Assembly: GCF_000372745.1 (NCBI RefSeq)
Contig: NZ_KB889667.1
Location: forward strand, 1-64,000
Length of the DNA stretch: 64,000 nucleotides
From: Embleya scabrispora DSM 41855
Lineage (GTDB): Bacteria > Actinomycetota > Actinomycetes > Streptomycetales > Streptomycetaceae
Reading direction: 5' to 3'
Part shown: positions 57,287 through 64,000 of the stretch, in pieces
Position numbering within the stretch: the stretch's first letter is position 1
How the letters are laid out: each line of letters starts with the position of its first letter
Position numbers and translations under genes: made by a program
Notes under the pieces: model-generated
Seen by the model: the letters and a program-made list of their open reading frames with translations, nothing else
The model's database searches: none
Told to the model about the DNA's origin: nothing

Positions 57287-59131
57287 CTAGCCCAGGCCGC
57301 TGTGGATCGCGGACGCGAGTTCGCCGTTGGTGGTGTCACCGCTGAACTCCCAGAAGAAGGCGCCGCGCAGGTTCTGCGCCTTGGCCCAGCTCATCTTGGA
57401 GGTGACGGTGGCCGGGGTGTCGTAGCTCCACCAGTTGCTGCCGCACTTGGCGTACGCGGTGCCCGCGATGGTGCCGGTGCTGGGGCAGCTGCTCTTGAGG
57501 ACCTTGTAGTCCTCGATGCCCGCCTCGTACGTGCCCGGGGCCGCGCCGGTGGCGGTGCCGCCGGGTTCGGCCTGGGTCACCCCGGTCCAGCCGCGGCCGT
57601 AGAAGCCGATGCCGAGCAGGAGCTTGCTCGCCGGGACGCCCTTGGTCTTGAGCTTGGCGATCGCGTCGGCGGAGTTGAAGCCGTCCTTGGGGATGCCGGT
57701 GTACGAGGTCAGCGGCGAGTGCGGGGCGGTCGGCCCCTTGGCGTCCCAGGCGCCGAAGAAGTCGTACGTCATCACGTTGTACCAGTCGACGTACGCCGAG
57801 GCGCCGCCGTAGTCCGCCGCGTCGATCTTGCCCGCGGAGGACGCGTCGGCGGTGATCGCCGCGGTGACCAGATTGTTCGCGCCGAACTTGGCGCGGGTGG
57901 CGGCGAGCAGCGTCTTGATCGAGGCCGCGCCGCTGGTGTCACAGGTCAGGCCGCACGCGTTGGGGTATTCCCAGTCCAGGTCGATGCCGTCGAACACGTC
58001 GGCCCAGCGCGGGTCCTCGACCAGGTTGTAGCAGGACTCGGCGAACGCGGCGGGGTTGGCCGCGGCCTGGCCGAAGCCGCCGGACCAGGTCCAGCCGCCG
58101 AACGACCACAGGATCTTGATGTTGGGGTACTTGGCCTTGAGCTGGCGCAGCTGGTTGAAGTTTCCGCGCAGCGGCTGCTCCCAGTTGTCGGCCACGCCGC
58201 TGACGCTCTGGTCGGCCGTGAACGCCTTGTCGTAGTCCGCGTAGGAGTCGCCGATGGTGCACTTGCCGCCCTGGACGTTGCCGAAGGCGTAGTTGATGTG
58301 GGTGATCTTGGCGGCCGAGCCGGACGTGACGATGTTCTTCACGTTGTAATTGCGGCCGTAGATGCCCCAGTTGGTGAAGTAGCCGAGCTTGACGGTGCTG
58401 CCGCCGGGGTTGCCCCCGCCGCCGGTGGTGTGCACGGTGACCGCGGCACTGGCCGGGCCGGTCTGGTCGACGGTGTCCCGGGCGACCACGCTGTAGGAGT
58501 AGTCGGTGCCCGCGGCCAGGCCGCTGTCGGTGTAGGTGGGCGTGGTGACGGTGGCGATCTTGCTGCCGCCGCGCAGCACGTCGTAGTTCTTGATGCCGTG
58601 GTCGTCGGTCGCCGCGGCCCAGGTCAGCTTGACGCCGTTGTCGGTGACGTTGCTCGCCACGGGCGCACCGGGCGCGGAGGGCGGGTTGTCGCCGGGGTTC
58701 GTGGGGCCCCCGTCGCAGGAGCCGCCGTTGATCTTGCATCCGGTGGGGTTGCCGGGGCCGGTGCCGTTGAAGCCGAAGGTCACCGACGCGCCGGGCCCGA
58801 CCGTGCCGTTCCAGCCGACGTTCTTGGCCGAGTAGTGGTCGCCCGTGCGGGTGACGGTGGCGTCCCAGGACGAGCCGACGGCGGTGCCGGCGGGGAAGTC
58901 CCATTCCAGGGTCCACGAGGTGATCGCCGCGGTGCCGGTGTTCTTGATGGTCCAGCTGCCGCCGAAGCCGGAGCCCCAGTCGGAGGTCTTGACGAACGTG
59001 GCGGTGGTACCGGCGGCCTGTGCGGGGGACGCGAGGCCGACCATCGCTGCCAGGGGGAGCAGCAGGGCACTCATCATGGCGACAAGGGTGCGCCGGGACG
59101 GGGTGGTGCGTCGTTTGGTTCCTGTGCTCAA
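57287..59131 (-). CDS. Secreted chitinase: CBM2, fibronectin III, GH18
   Basis: A 614-residue exported chitinase. A signal peptide (about 1-40, ending SPAQA) is followed by a cellulose/chitin-binding CBM2 (about 42-140), a Gly/Pro linker, an FnIII domain (about 160-245) and GH18 (about 258-614) with the DGIDLDWEYP catalytic motif, whose final Glu is the acid. The modular order is typical of Streptomyces Chi63-like enzymes. I chose the TTG at 59131 because GAGGAG lies just upstream; ATG 59158 has no ribosome site. Promoter direct repeats lie upstream. Confidence 0.93.
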   Translation of the reverse strand: MSTGTKRRTTPSRRTLVAMMSALLLPLAAMVGLASPAQAAGTTATFVKTSDWGSGFGGSWTIKNTGTAAITSWTLEWDFPAGTAVGSSWDATVTRTGDHYSAKNVGWNGTVGPGASVTFGFNGTGPGNPTGCKINGGSCDGGPTNPGDNPPSAPGAPVASNVTDNGVKLTWAAATDDHGIKNYDVLRGGSKIATVTTPTYTDSGLAAGTDYSYSVVARDTVDQTGPASAAVTVHTTGGGGNPGGSTVKLGYFTNWGIYGRNYNVKNIVTSGSAAKITHINYAFGNVQGGKCTIGDSYADYDKAFTADQSVSGVADNWEQPLRGNFNQLRQLKAKYPNIKILWSFGGWTWSGGFGQAAANPAAFAESCYNLVEDPRWADVFDGIDLDWEYPNACGLTCDTSGAASIKTLLAATRAKFGANNLVTAAITADASSAGKIDAADYGGASAYVDWYNVMTYDFFGAWDAKGPTAPHSPLTSYTGIPKDGFNSADAIAKLKTKGVPASKLLLGIGFYGRGWTGVTQAEPGGTATGAAPGTYEAGIEDYKVLKSSCPSTGTIAGTAYAKCGSNWWSYDTPATVTSKMSWAKAQNLRGAFFWEFSGDTTNGELASAIHSGLG

Positions 59132-59221
59132 GGGTGCTCCTCGAGTGGGGCCAGACATACGGGGACGTGGCACCTCCCGGTGGGGAAACGATTCGACCGC
59201 CACCCCACCGCAGGTCCAGTG

Positions 59222-59278
59222 AGAGTAGGAAAGGTCTGGACCATGGGTCAATGGTCTGTACCAAAATGGTCTGGACCA
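59222..59278 (-). promoter_or_regulatory. Chitinase promoter with three DasR-like direct repeats
   Basis: On the minus strand, TGGTCCAGACCA (59267-59278), TGGTACAGACCA (59252-59263) and TGGTCCAGACCT (59232-59243) occur in direct order. They match the 12-bp chitinase-promoter repeat and resemble the DasR consensus. A -35 TTGACC (59246-59251) and -10 TACTCT (59222-59227) at 18 bases spacing are interleaved with them, so a bound repressor would block RNA polymerase. Induction by chitin breakdown products is inferred. Confidence 0.8.
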
Positions 59279-59306
59279 ACCACCCTGCCCGACGCCGGAA
59301 ATGCCA

Positions 59307-59332
59307 CACGCGGGCCCCGAAGGGCCCGCGTG
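59307..59332 (-). terminator. Terminator hairpin after the 59388-60008 gene
   Basis: 11-bp stem CACGCGGGCCC/GGGCCCGCGTG with a 4-base loop reading TTCG on the minus strand, 56 bases beyond the stop. Confidence 0.6.
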
Positions 59333-59387
59333 GTCTGGGGCTTTGCCGAACTTGCCGAAATTTTCCGCGCGTTCGGCGGATGCGGCT

Positions 59388-60008
59388 TCAGCGTCGGGCG
59401 GGGGCGTACGGCGCGCCGGGTGCGGGCGCGGTGCCGTCCACGGCCGCGCGCCAGCGGTCGTGCAGCCACATCTGGGTGCGCCGGCGGGCGGCCCGTTCGT
59501 CCCATTGCACGTCGCGCTCGTAGGTCAGCACGGACAGGTCCCCGGCGAGCACCGCCCACGTGTAGAGCCCGTTGATGTGACGCGCGTTGACCCGCATACC
59601 GCTCACCGAGGCGGCTCGGCCGGCCGCGGTGCCGATGGTCTCGTCGTGCTGCGCGACCCACTGCACGGTCAGTCCCTCGGCGTGCAGCGGGTCCACGTGG
59701 TGCCAGAACGCCTCGGCGGCGGCGTGCGCCTCCTCGGTGCCGGGCAGCGGGCCCGGGCGCGGGCCGTCGAGCCGGGTCCAGCCCAGCAGCGTGCCGTCGG
59801 CGCGGTCCACCACCACGCTGGCGTGCGGCCCGCCCGGATGTGGGTGGGTGGCGGGTTGGTGGCGCACGACCACGACGGGGCGTTCGTCGTGCCAGGCGTA
59901 GTCGAGCGCCGTGAGTATCCAGGTGCGGGGTATCGACAGTCTGCACTTCGCCAGCAGAGCGGCGACGGCGGTGGTGACGTCGGTGTCCCTGCCGGGGAAC
60001 AGGGTCAT
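59388..60008 (-). CDS. Hypothetical protein
   Basis: A 206-residue soluble protein with no recognised domain. The middle part (RPVVVVRHQPATHPHPGG, SVVVDRADGTLLGWTRLDG) looks like a beta-sheet core; the C-terminus is basic and Trp-rich. It lies 46 bases after the small TTA-codon gene on the same strand and is followed by a hairpin, so the two probably form one transcript. Confidence 0.65.
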   Translation of the reverse strand: MTLFPGRDTDVTTAVAALLAKCRLSIPRTWILTALDYAWHDERPVVVVRHQPATHPHPGGPHASVVVDRADGTLLGWTRLDGPRPGPLPGTEEAHAAAEAFWHHVDPLHAEGLTVQWVAQHDETIGTAAGRAASVSGMRVNARHINGLYTWAVLAGDLSVLTYERDVQWDERAARRRTQMWLHDRWRAAVDGTAPAPGAPYAPARR

Positions 60009-60054
60009 GGTGCGTCCTCGCGGTCGTGCGGGATTCGAACGGGGTCGGAGCGGA

Positions 60055-60384
60055 TCAGGACGGTGCGGCGGCCGCGACGAACGCGGTGGGCTCGCGTACC
60101 GGGTCGGGACCGAGGGGCCAGGAGGCGACTTCGGCGCCGCCCGAATCCGCGAGCGTCGCCAGTTTGCCGCACACCTGTTCGGCGCCGCCGTCGAGGGTGA
60201 GCCGACCCCTCGACCGACGGGCGCTTCGGGCGGCGCGGTGTCGCGTCGGCGCGAGGGTGCTCCGGGCGTCGCCGGGGCGCGCCGATGCCCCGGGGGGCCC
60301 GGTCCGGGCGTGGTCTAAACCCCTGGCGTCCGCGATCAGTGCCGGGGCGTCGGCCGAGGGAGGCGGCGCACAGGAGTTCTCCAT
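60055..60384 (-). CDS. Small hypothetical protein with a TTA codon
   Basis: A 109-residue frame from ATG 60384 (AGGG upstream). High third-position GC except for a TTA leucine codon at 60316-60318 (in ARGLDH), normally rare in streptomycetes and read by bldA tRNA. The C-terminal part (RLTLDGGAEQVCGKLATLAD) looks protein-like; the middle is Arg-rich. No family is recognised, and the gene call is tentative. Confidence 0.45.
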   Translation of the reverse strand: MENSCAPPPSADAPALIADARGLDHARTGPPGASARPGDARSTLAPTRHRAARSARRSRGRLTLDGGAEQVCGKLATLADSGGAEVASWPLGPDPVREPTAFVAAAAPS

Positions 60385-60584
60385 GAATTGGACCCTAACG
60401 ATCGGCGGGCCGGATGAGAACAAGTTCCATCGCTTCCATACGCCACCGTACGGACATTTGCCCGTGGTTGGGCGAGCTCGCGCCCGGTCGGTGCTTCCGT
60501 TCGTGTGACGCGGGGCACGAACTTGAAGAAGCTTGTGTGCCGTTGGGCTAGGGTCCGGGCAACCCCGCTCGGGAAGGAGCGCGC

Positions 60585-61565
60585 GTGTCCTCCACCGTCG
60601 ACACCGACCTGCTCGTCATCGGTGCGGGCCCGACGGGCCTGTACGCCGCCTACTACGCGGGCTTCCGGGGCCTGCGCACGGCACTGCTGGACTCGCTGCC
60701 CGAACCCGGTGGGCAGATCTCCGCGATGTACCCGGAGAAGATGATCTACGACGTCGCGGGTTTCCCCGCGATCAAGGGTCAGGACCTGGTGGACGCGCTG
60801 GTCGAGCAGGCCGCGCCGTTCGAGCCGAGCTACCTGCTCGGCCACCGCGCCGAGAAGTTGGCGCAGGACGACGACGGCGTCACGATCACCTGCGCGAGCG
60901 GCCTGGTGGTACGCGCCAAGGTGGTCCTGATCAGCGGCGGGATCGGTACGTTCAGCCCGCGCCCGCTGCCCGCCGCCGACGCGTTCACCGGCGACGGGGT
61001 GCGCTACTTCGTGCCGCGCCTGGCCGATCTGGCCGGGCTGGACGTGCTGATCGTGGGCGGCGGCGACTCCGCGTTCGACTGGGCCACCAGCCTGGAACCG
61101 GTCGCCAAGTCGATCACGCTGGTGCACCGCCGGGACAAGTTCCGCGCCCACGAGCACACCGTGCGCCGGGTGTTGGCCTCGACCACCGAGGTGATCACCT
61201 CCGCCGAGGTCACCGCGCTGCACGGAGATGGACAGGTGCGGGCCGCGGACGTGGTCGCCAAGGCCGACGGCGCGGTGCGCACCCTGCCGGTGCAGGCGGT
61301 GGTGGCCGCGTTGGGCTTCATCGCCGACCTGGGGCCGATGACGCACTGGGGCCTGGAGCAGCGCAAGCGGCACATCGTGGTGAACCAGGCGATGCGCACC
61401 AACCTGACACGGGTGTTCGCGGCCGGCGACATCGTCGACTACGACGGCAAGGTCAAACTGATCGCCACCGGGTTCGGCGAGGCGGCCACGGCGGTCAACA
61501 ACGCGATGACCGTGGTCGACCCGTCGGCGCACGTCTTCCCGGGGCATTCCTCGGACGTGCCGTAG
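60585..61565 (+). CDS. NAD(P)/FAD-dependent oxidoreductase, ferredoxin-NADP reductase (type 2)-like
   Basis: A 326-residue thioredoxin-reductase-fold flavoprotein without the redox-active CxxC. The FAD motif VIGAGPTGLYAAYYAG lies at about 11-26, EPGGQISAMYPEK at 41-53, the NADPH motif VGGGDSAFDW near 157-166 and FAAGDIVDYDG before the C-terminus. This fits the FNR of Bacillus YumC type. The ferredoxin at 41352 is a possible partner. The GTG start follows GGAAGGAG. Divergent from the TTA-codon gene. Confidence 0.9.
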   Translation: MSSTVDTDLLVIGAGPTGLYAAYYAGFRGLRTALLDSLPEPGGQISAMYPEKMIYDVAGFPAIKGQDLVDALVEQAAPFEPSYLLGHRAEKLAQDDDGVTITCASGLVVRAKVVLISGGIGTFSPRPLPAADAFTGDGVRYFVPRLADLAGLDVLIVGGGDSAFDWATSLEPVAKSITLVHRRDKFRAHEHTVRRVLASTTEVITSAEVTALHGDGQVRAADVVAKADGAVRTLPVQAVVAALGFIADLGPMTHWGLEQRKRHIVVNQAMRTNLTRVFAAGDIVDYDGKVKLIATGFGEAATAVNNAMTVVDPSAHVFPGHSSDVP

Positions 61566-61802
61566 GGGGTGTCGGGCGGGGTATTGCCGGGCGGCGTTTC
61601 GGAGGACGATTTCCGGCCGACCCCGGCCGAAAAGCGGAATAGGCACTTGTTGGCTCGGCGGATGACTCGATAGGCTCACGCAGTCGCAGATATCGATCCA
61701 TTGTTGTCGAAGGACGTCATGACGCTCGTGGTGCCGGTCACCGCCTCCACGCCCGGAGTCTCCTCCCGGCGCGTCGAGGCCGTCGCGCCCTGTGGCGCGG
61801 CC
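61566..61802. other. Upstream region of the leader peptide
   Basis: No supported gene. The last part contains complementary GGCGCG/CGCGCC/GGCGCG blocks (about 61769-61800) ending at the leader-peptide start, which could sequester its ribosome site. A promoter is not recognised. Confidence 0.4.
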
Positions 61803-61886
61803 GTGCGCCGTCCGCGAACTCCCCTGTGTACCCGCCGGCATGTCGATTTCGGCCGCGTGCACAGTTCGGCCTGTCGCACCCGCTGA
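61803..61886 (+). CDS. Putative attenuation leader peptide
   Basis: A 27-residue frame from GTG 61803 with the motif CTRRHVDFGRVHSSACR. From memory this matches the short actinobacterial 'putative leader peptides' (Arg-rich, R-x-HVD-hydrophobic-x-RV-x-SA-x-C) found before sulfur-assimilation and transport genes. It contains two cysteine codons. It lies 244 bases before the lipoprotein gene, with an intrinsic-terminator-like hairpin between them. The Shine-Dalgarno is poor. Confidence 0.6.
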   Translation: MRRPRTPLCTRRHVDFGRVHSSACRTR

Positions 61887-62002
61887 TCCCCGCGGACCGG
61901 GCTGCTCCGCCGCCGGACGCTCGCCGGCGATCCCCGTGATCACCGGTCGGCCGTCCGCCCGCCGTTCCACGACCTTCCCCTCGATTCGCCGCGTCCCGCG
62001 CC

Positions 62003-62026
62003 GGCGCGATTCCTGACGCGCCTTTT
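62003..62026 (+). terminator. Attenuator-type terminator before the ABC transporter
   Basis: Stem GGCGCG/CGCGCC with the 8-base loop ATTCCTGA, followed directly by TTTT. It lies 116 bases after the leader-peptide stop and 104 bases before the binding-protein start, reading into the operon. CGCGCC-type blocks upstream could compete with it. Confidence 0.55.
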
Positions 62027-62130
62027 GTGCCCGCGCCACTTTCGACGCCGCGCATTCGCGCGAATCGACGGTTGCCCCTGCCCGAAATCACGCGCACCGC
62101 CGCGTGAATTCGCCATGCCCGGAGATTCCC

Positions 62131-63777
62131 ATGCGCTTTTCGGTATCCGCCGCCTCCGCCCCTCCTCGAAGACTGCGCCGCACCGCCGGCACCGGCGCCG
62201 CCGTGGCCGCCCTCGCGCTGCTGGCCGGCGCCTGCGACGGCGCGGGCGACAAGGCCGCGAACTCCGCCGAGGGCGGTCCGCCGCAGTCCGGCGGCACGCT
62301 CACCTTCGCGCTGGCCGCCGACCCCACGTGCCTGGACCCGCAGCAGTTCGGCGCGAACGCGAGCCTGAACGTGGGCCGCCAGATCGTCGACTCGCTGACC
62401 GACCAGGACGCCGGGACCGGCGAGATCAAGCCGTGGCTGGCCACCTCGTGGGAAGTGGACCCACAGGCCACCCACTTCACCTTCCACCTGCGTCCGGGCG
62501 TCACCTTCGCGGACGGCGCGCCGCTGGACGGCGCGGCGGTCAAGGCCAATCTCGACGGGGTGGTCGCGCTGGGCGCCAAGGCCACCATCGCGGGCAGCTA
62601 CCTGACCGGGTACAAGGGCACCACCGTGCTGGACGCGACCACGGTGCGGGTGGAATTCGCCGCGCCCAGCGCCCAGTTCCTGCAGGCCACCTCGACCATG
62701 TCGCTGGGGCTGCTCTCCCCCGCCACAGTGGCCAAGACCGCCGAGCAGCGTTGCCAGGGCGATCTGGTCGGCTCCGGACCGTTCACGCTGCGCTCCTACA
62801 AGCCGAACCAGAGCGTGGAGTTGGCCAGGCGAACCGGTTACGCGTGGGGCTCCTCGCTGTTCGCCCACCCGGGCGAGGCGTACCTGGACAGGCTGGTGTT
62901 CAAGGTCGTGCCCGAGTCCGGCGTGCGCGCCGGCAGTTTGGAGTCCGCCCAGGTGGACGCGATCAGCGACGTGCAGCCGCAGGACGAGGGGCGGTTCGCC
63001 TCCGGGTACACCGTGCTGACCCGGCCCAACCCGGGCGTCGTGTTCAACCTCCAGGCCAATGTGTCCCGGCCCATCCTGGCCGAGGAAGCGGTCCGGCGGG
63101 CGATTCAAAAGGCGGTGAATCGGCCCGAGTTGGCGCAGACCGTGCTCACCTCCAAGTACAAGGCCGCCACTTCGCCGCTGGCCTCGGTCACCCCCGGCTG
63201 GGTGGACCTGTCCGCGCAGCTGGGCTACGACCCGGAGGGCGCCAAGCGGCTGTTGGAGGAGGCGGGCTGGAAGGTCGGTTCGGACGGCGTGCGGGTCAAG
63301 GACGGACGCCGGCTCAGCGTGGACGTGATCTTCGCGCCGCTGTTCAACGCCAGCCAGTCCGTCCTGGAACTGGTCCAGCAGGAACTGCGCAAGGTCGGCG
63401 TGGATCTGCGGTTGCGCAAGCTCGCCGCCGGTGAGCAGAACCAGGTGCAGAACTCGGGCGACTACGACTTCGCCTACTACAACGTCACCCGCTCGGACCC
63501 GGACATCCTGCGCACCCTGTTCAGCACCAGGACGGTCAACCGGCTCAAGATCGCCTCGGGCGATCTGGACACCGTGCTGGACGACCAGGCGCAGAGCCTG
63601 GATCCGGTGCAGCGCAACGCCAAGGTCGCCCAGGCGCAGCGGATCGTCGCCGACCGGGCGTATGTGATCCCGCTGTTCGAGTTGTCCCAGGTGCACGGGC
63701 TGGGCCCCAGGGTGCACGGGTTGAGTTTCGAGGCGTCCTCGCGCCTGCAGTTCCACGACGCGTGGGTGAGCAGCTGA
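62131..63777 (+). CDS. ABC transporter substrate-binding lipoprotein, peptide/nickel (family 5)
   Basis: A 548-residue solute-binding protein with a lipoprotein signal (LALLAGAC; Cys at about residue 34) and the SBP family 5 fold: GGTLTFALAADPTCLDPQ near the mature N-terminus, WEVDPQATHFTFHLRPGVTFADG, and FNLQANVSRPILAEEAVRRAI. It delivers an oligopeptide-like ligand to the downstream permease. Ligand unknown; the leader peptide hints at a sulfur-containing one. ATG 62131 follows GGAG; a GTG nine codons upstream is possible. The stop overlaps the permease ATG (TGATG). Confidence 0.92.
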   Translation: MRFSVSAASAPPRRLRRTAGTGAAVAALALLAGACDGAGDKAANSAEGGPPQSGGTLTFALAADPTCLDPQQFGANASLNVGRQIVDSLTDQDAGTGEIKPWLATSWEVDPQATHFTFHLRPGVTFADGAPLDGAAVKANLDGVVALGAKATIAGSYLTGYKGTTVLDATTVRVEFAAPSAQFLQATSTMSLGLLSPATVAKTAEQRCQGDLVGSGPFTLRSYKPNQSVELARRTGYAWGSSLFAHPGEAYLDRLVFKVVPESGVRAGSLESAQVDAISDVQPQDEGRFASGYTVLTRPNPGVVFNLQANVSRPILAEEAVRRAIQKAVNRPELAQTVLTSKYKAATSPLASVTPGWVDLSAQLGYDPEGAKRLLEEAGWKVGSDGVRVKDGRRLSVDVIFAPLFNASQSVLELVQQELRKVGVDLRLRKLAAGEQNQVQNSGDYDFAYYNVTRSDPDILRTLFSTRTVNRLKIASGDLDTVLDDQAQSLDPVQRNAKVAQAQRIVADRAYVIPLFELSQVHGLGPRVHGLSFEASSRLQFHDAWVSS

Positions 63778-64000
63778 TGCGGCGCTATCTGGTGCGCCGG
63801 TTGTTGCAGGCGGTGGTGGTGCTGTGGGCGGCGTTCACGGTGTCGTTCATCGTGTTGTTCCTGCTGCCGGGCGATTCGTTGTCGATCAAGTTGGGCGGCT
63901 TGGAGGGCACCGCCACCCGGGAGCAGATCGACGCGGTGCGCGGCGCCAACGGTCTCGACGACCCGATCCACGTGCAGTACGCCCACGCGCTGGGCGACGC
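63777..64000 (+). CDS. ABC transporter permease (peptide/nickel type), partial
   Basis: The first 74 residues of a DppB/OppB-type permease, cut by the window edge. It starts MRRYLVRRLLQAVVVLWAAF, with the first transmembrane helix (about 10-32) and the typical LLPGDS and GLDDPIHVQY segments. The start overlaps the binding-protein stop, so both are coupled; further permease and ATPase genes are expected beyond the window. Confidence 0.9.
   Translation, partial: MRRYLVRRLLQAVVVLWAAFTVSFIVLFLLPGDSLSIKLGGLEGTATREQIDAVRGANGLDDPIHVQYAHALGD

Noticed and set aside
60025-60050. tRNA gene suggested by GTTCGAATCCCGC on the minus strand
   Set aside because: The T-stem does not pair correctly and no acceptor, D or anticodon arms can be formed around it.

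Overview
The window is a very GC-rich (about 70-73% overall) stretch of an actinobacterial chromosome. The genes for the prokaryotic ubiquitin-like (Pup) proteasome system, high G/C at third codon positions, GTG/TTG starts, chitinase-promoter direct repeats, a Crp-type palindrome and one TTA-codon gene all point to a Streptomyces-like member of the Streptomycetales; the genus cannot be fixed from sequence reading alone. I support about 55 protein genes and see no rRNA, tRNA, insertion sequence, prophage or CRISPR array.

Layout. 1-10.2 kb: an SDR oxidoreductase, pheS-pheT, an orphan soluble PAS histidine kinase, an rRNA/tRNA 2'-O-methyltransferase and the infC-rpmI-rplT translation operon, whose infC starts at an ATC codon behind a long leader with an intrinsic terminator; then DUF1844 and SseB-family genes. 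10.5-19.5 kb: a fused AccD-AccA carboxyltransferase, a PLP amino-acid deaminase/aldolase, a STAS anti-sigma antagonist, a 5'-3' exonuclease-like protein, a Crp-type palindrome, a predicted membrane-anchored sigma factor fused to a zinc anti-sigma-like domain, and an amidase. 19.5-27.3 kb: helY-type RNA helicase, lipid kinase, tatC, tatA, small membrane and zinc-ribbon proteins, and pafC-pafB. 27.4-34.9 kb: DUF3866, two FKBP isomerases, an ABC ATPase, pafA, an MFS transporter and a divergent LacI regulator sharing a palindromic operator candidate with it.

34.9-41.1 kb is the proteasome core on the minus strand: mpa/ARC, dop, pup, a low-GC endonuclease VII-like gene, prcB and prcA. With pafA and pafBC this gives the tag (Pup), ligase (PafA), depupylase (Dop), unfoldase (Mpa/ARC), 20S core (PrcAB) and the PafBC DNA-damage regulator within 16 kb. 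41.3-50.7 kb: ferredoxin, a membrane protein, tRNA m1A58 methyltransferase, site-2 protease, secreted GH5 enzyme, RecB-like nuclease, a two-component system and a G-rich 17-bp tandem repeat. 50.8-57 kb: HAD hydrolase, RlmA-like methyltransferase, metH, PAC2 protein and truncated haemoglobin. 57.2-64 kb: a secreted chitinase with three DasR-like boxes, two hypothetical genes (one with a TTA codon), a ferredoxin-NADP reductase-like enzyme, and an oligopeptide ABC importer preceded by a short leader peptide and an attenuator-like hairpin. The last gene runs off the right edge.

Most gene order looks like a conserved Streptomyces-type core. The points most worth following are the infC leader and ATC start, the leader peptide/attenuator before the ABC importer, the sigma/anti-sigma fusion, the low-GC endonuclease gene inside the pup-prcBA unit and the 17-bp repeat array.
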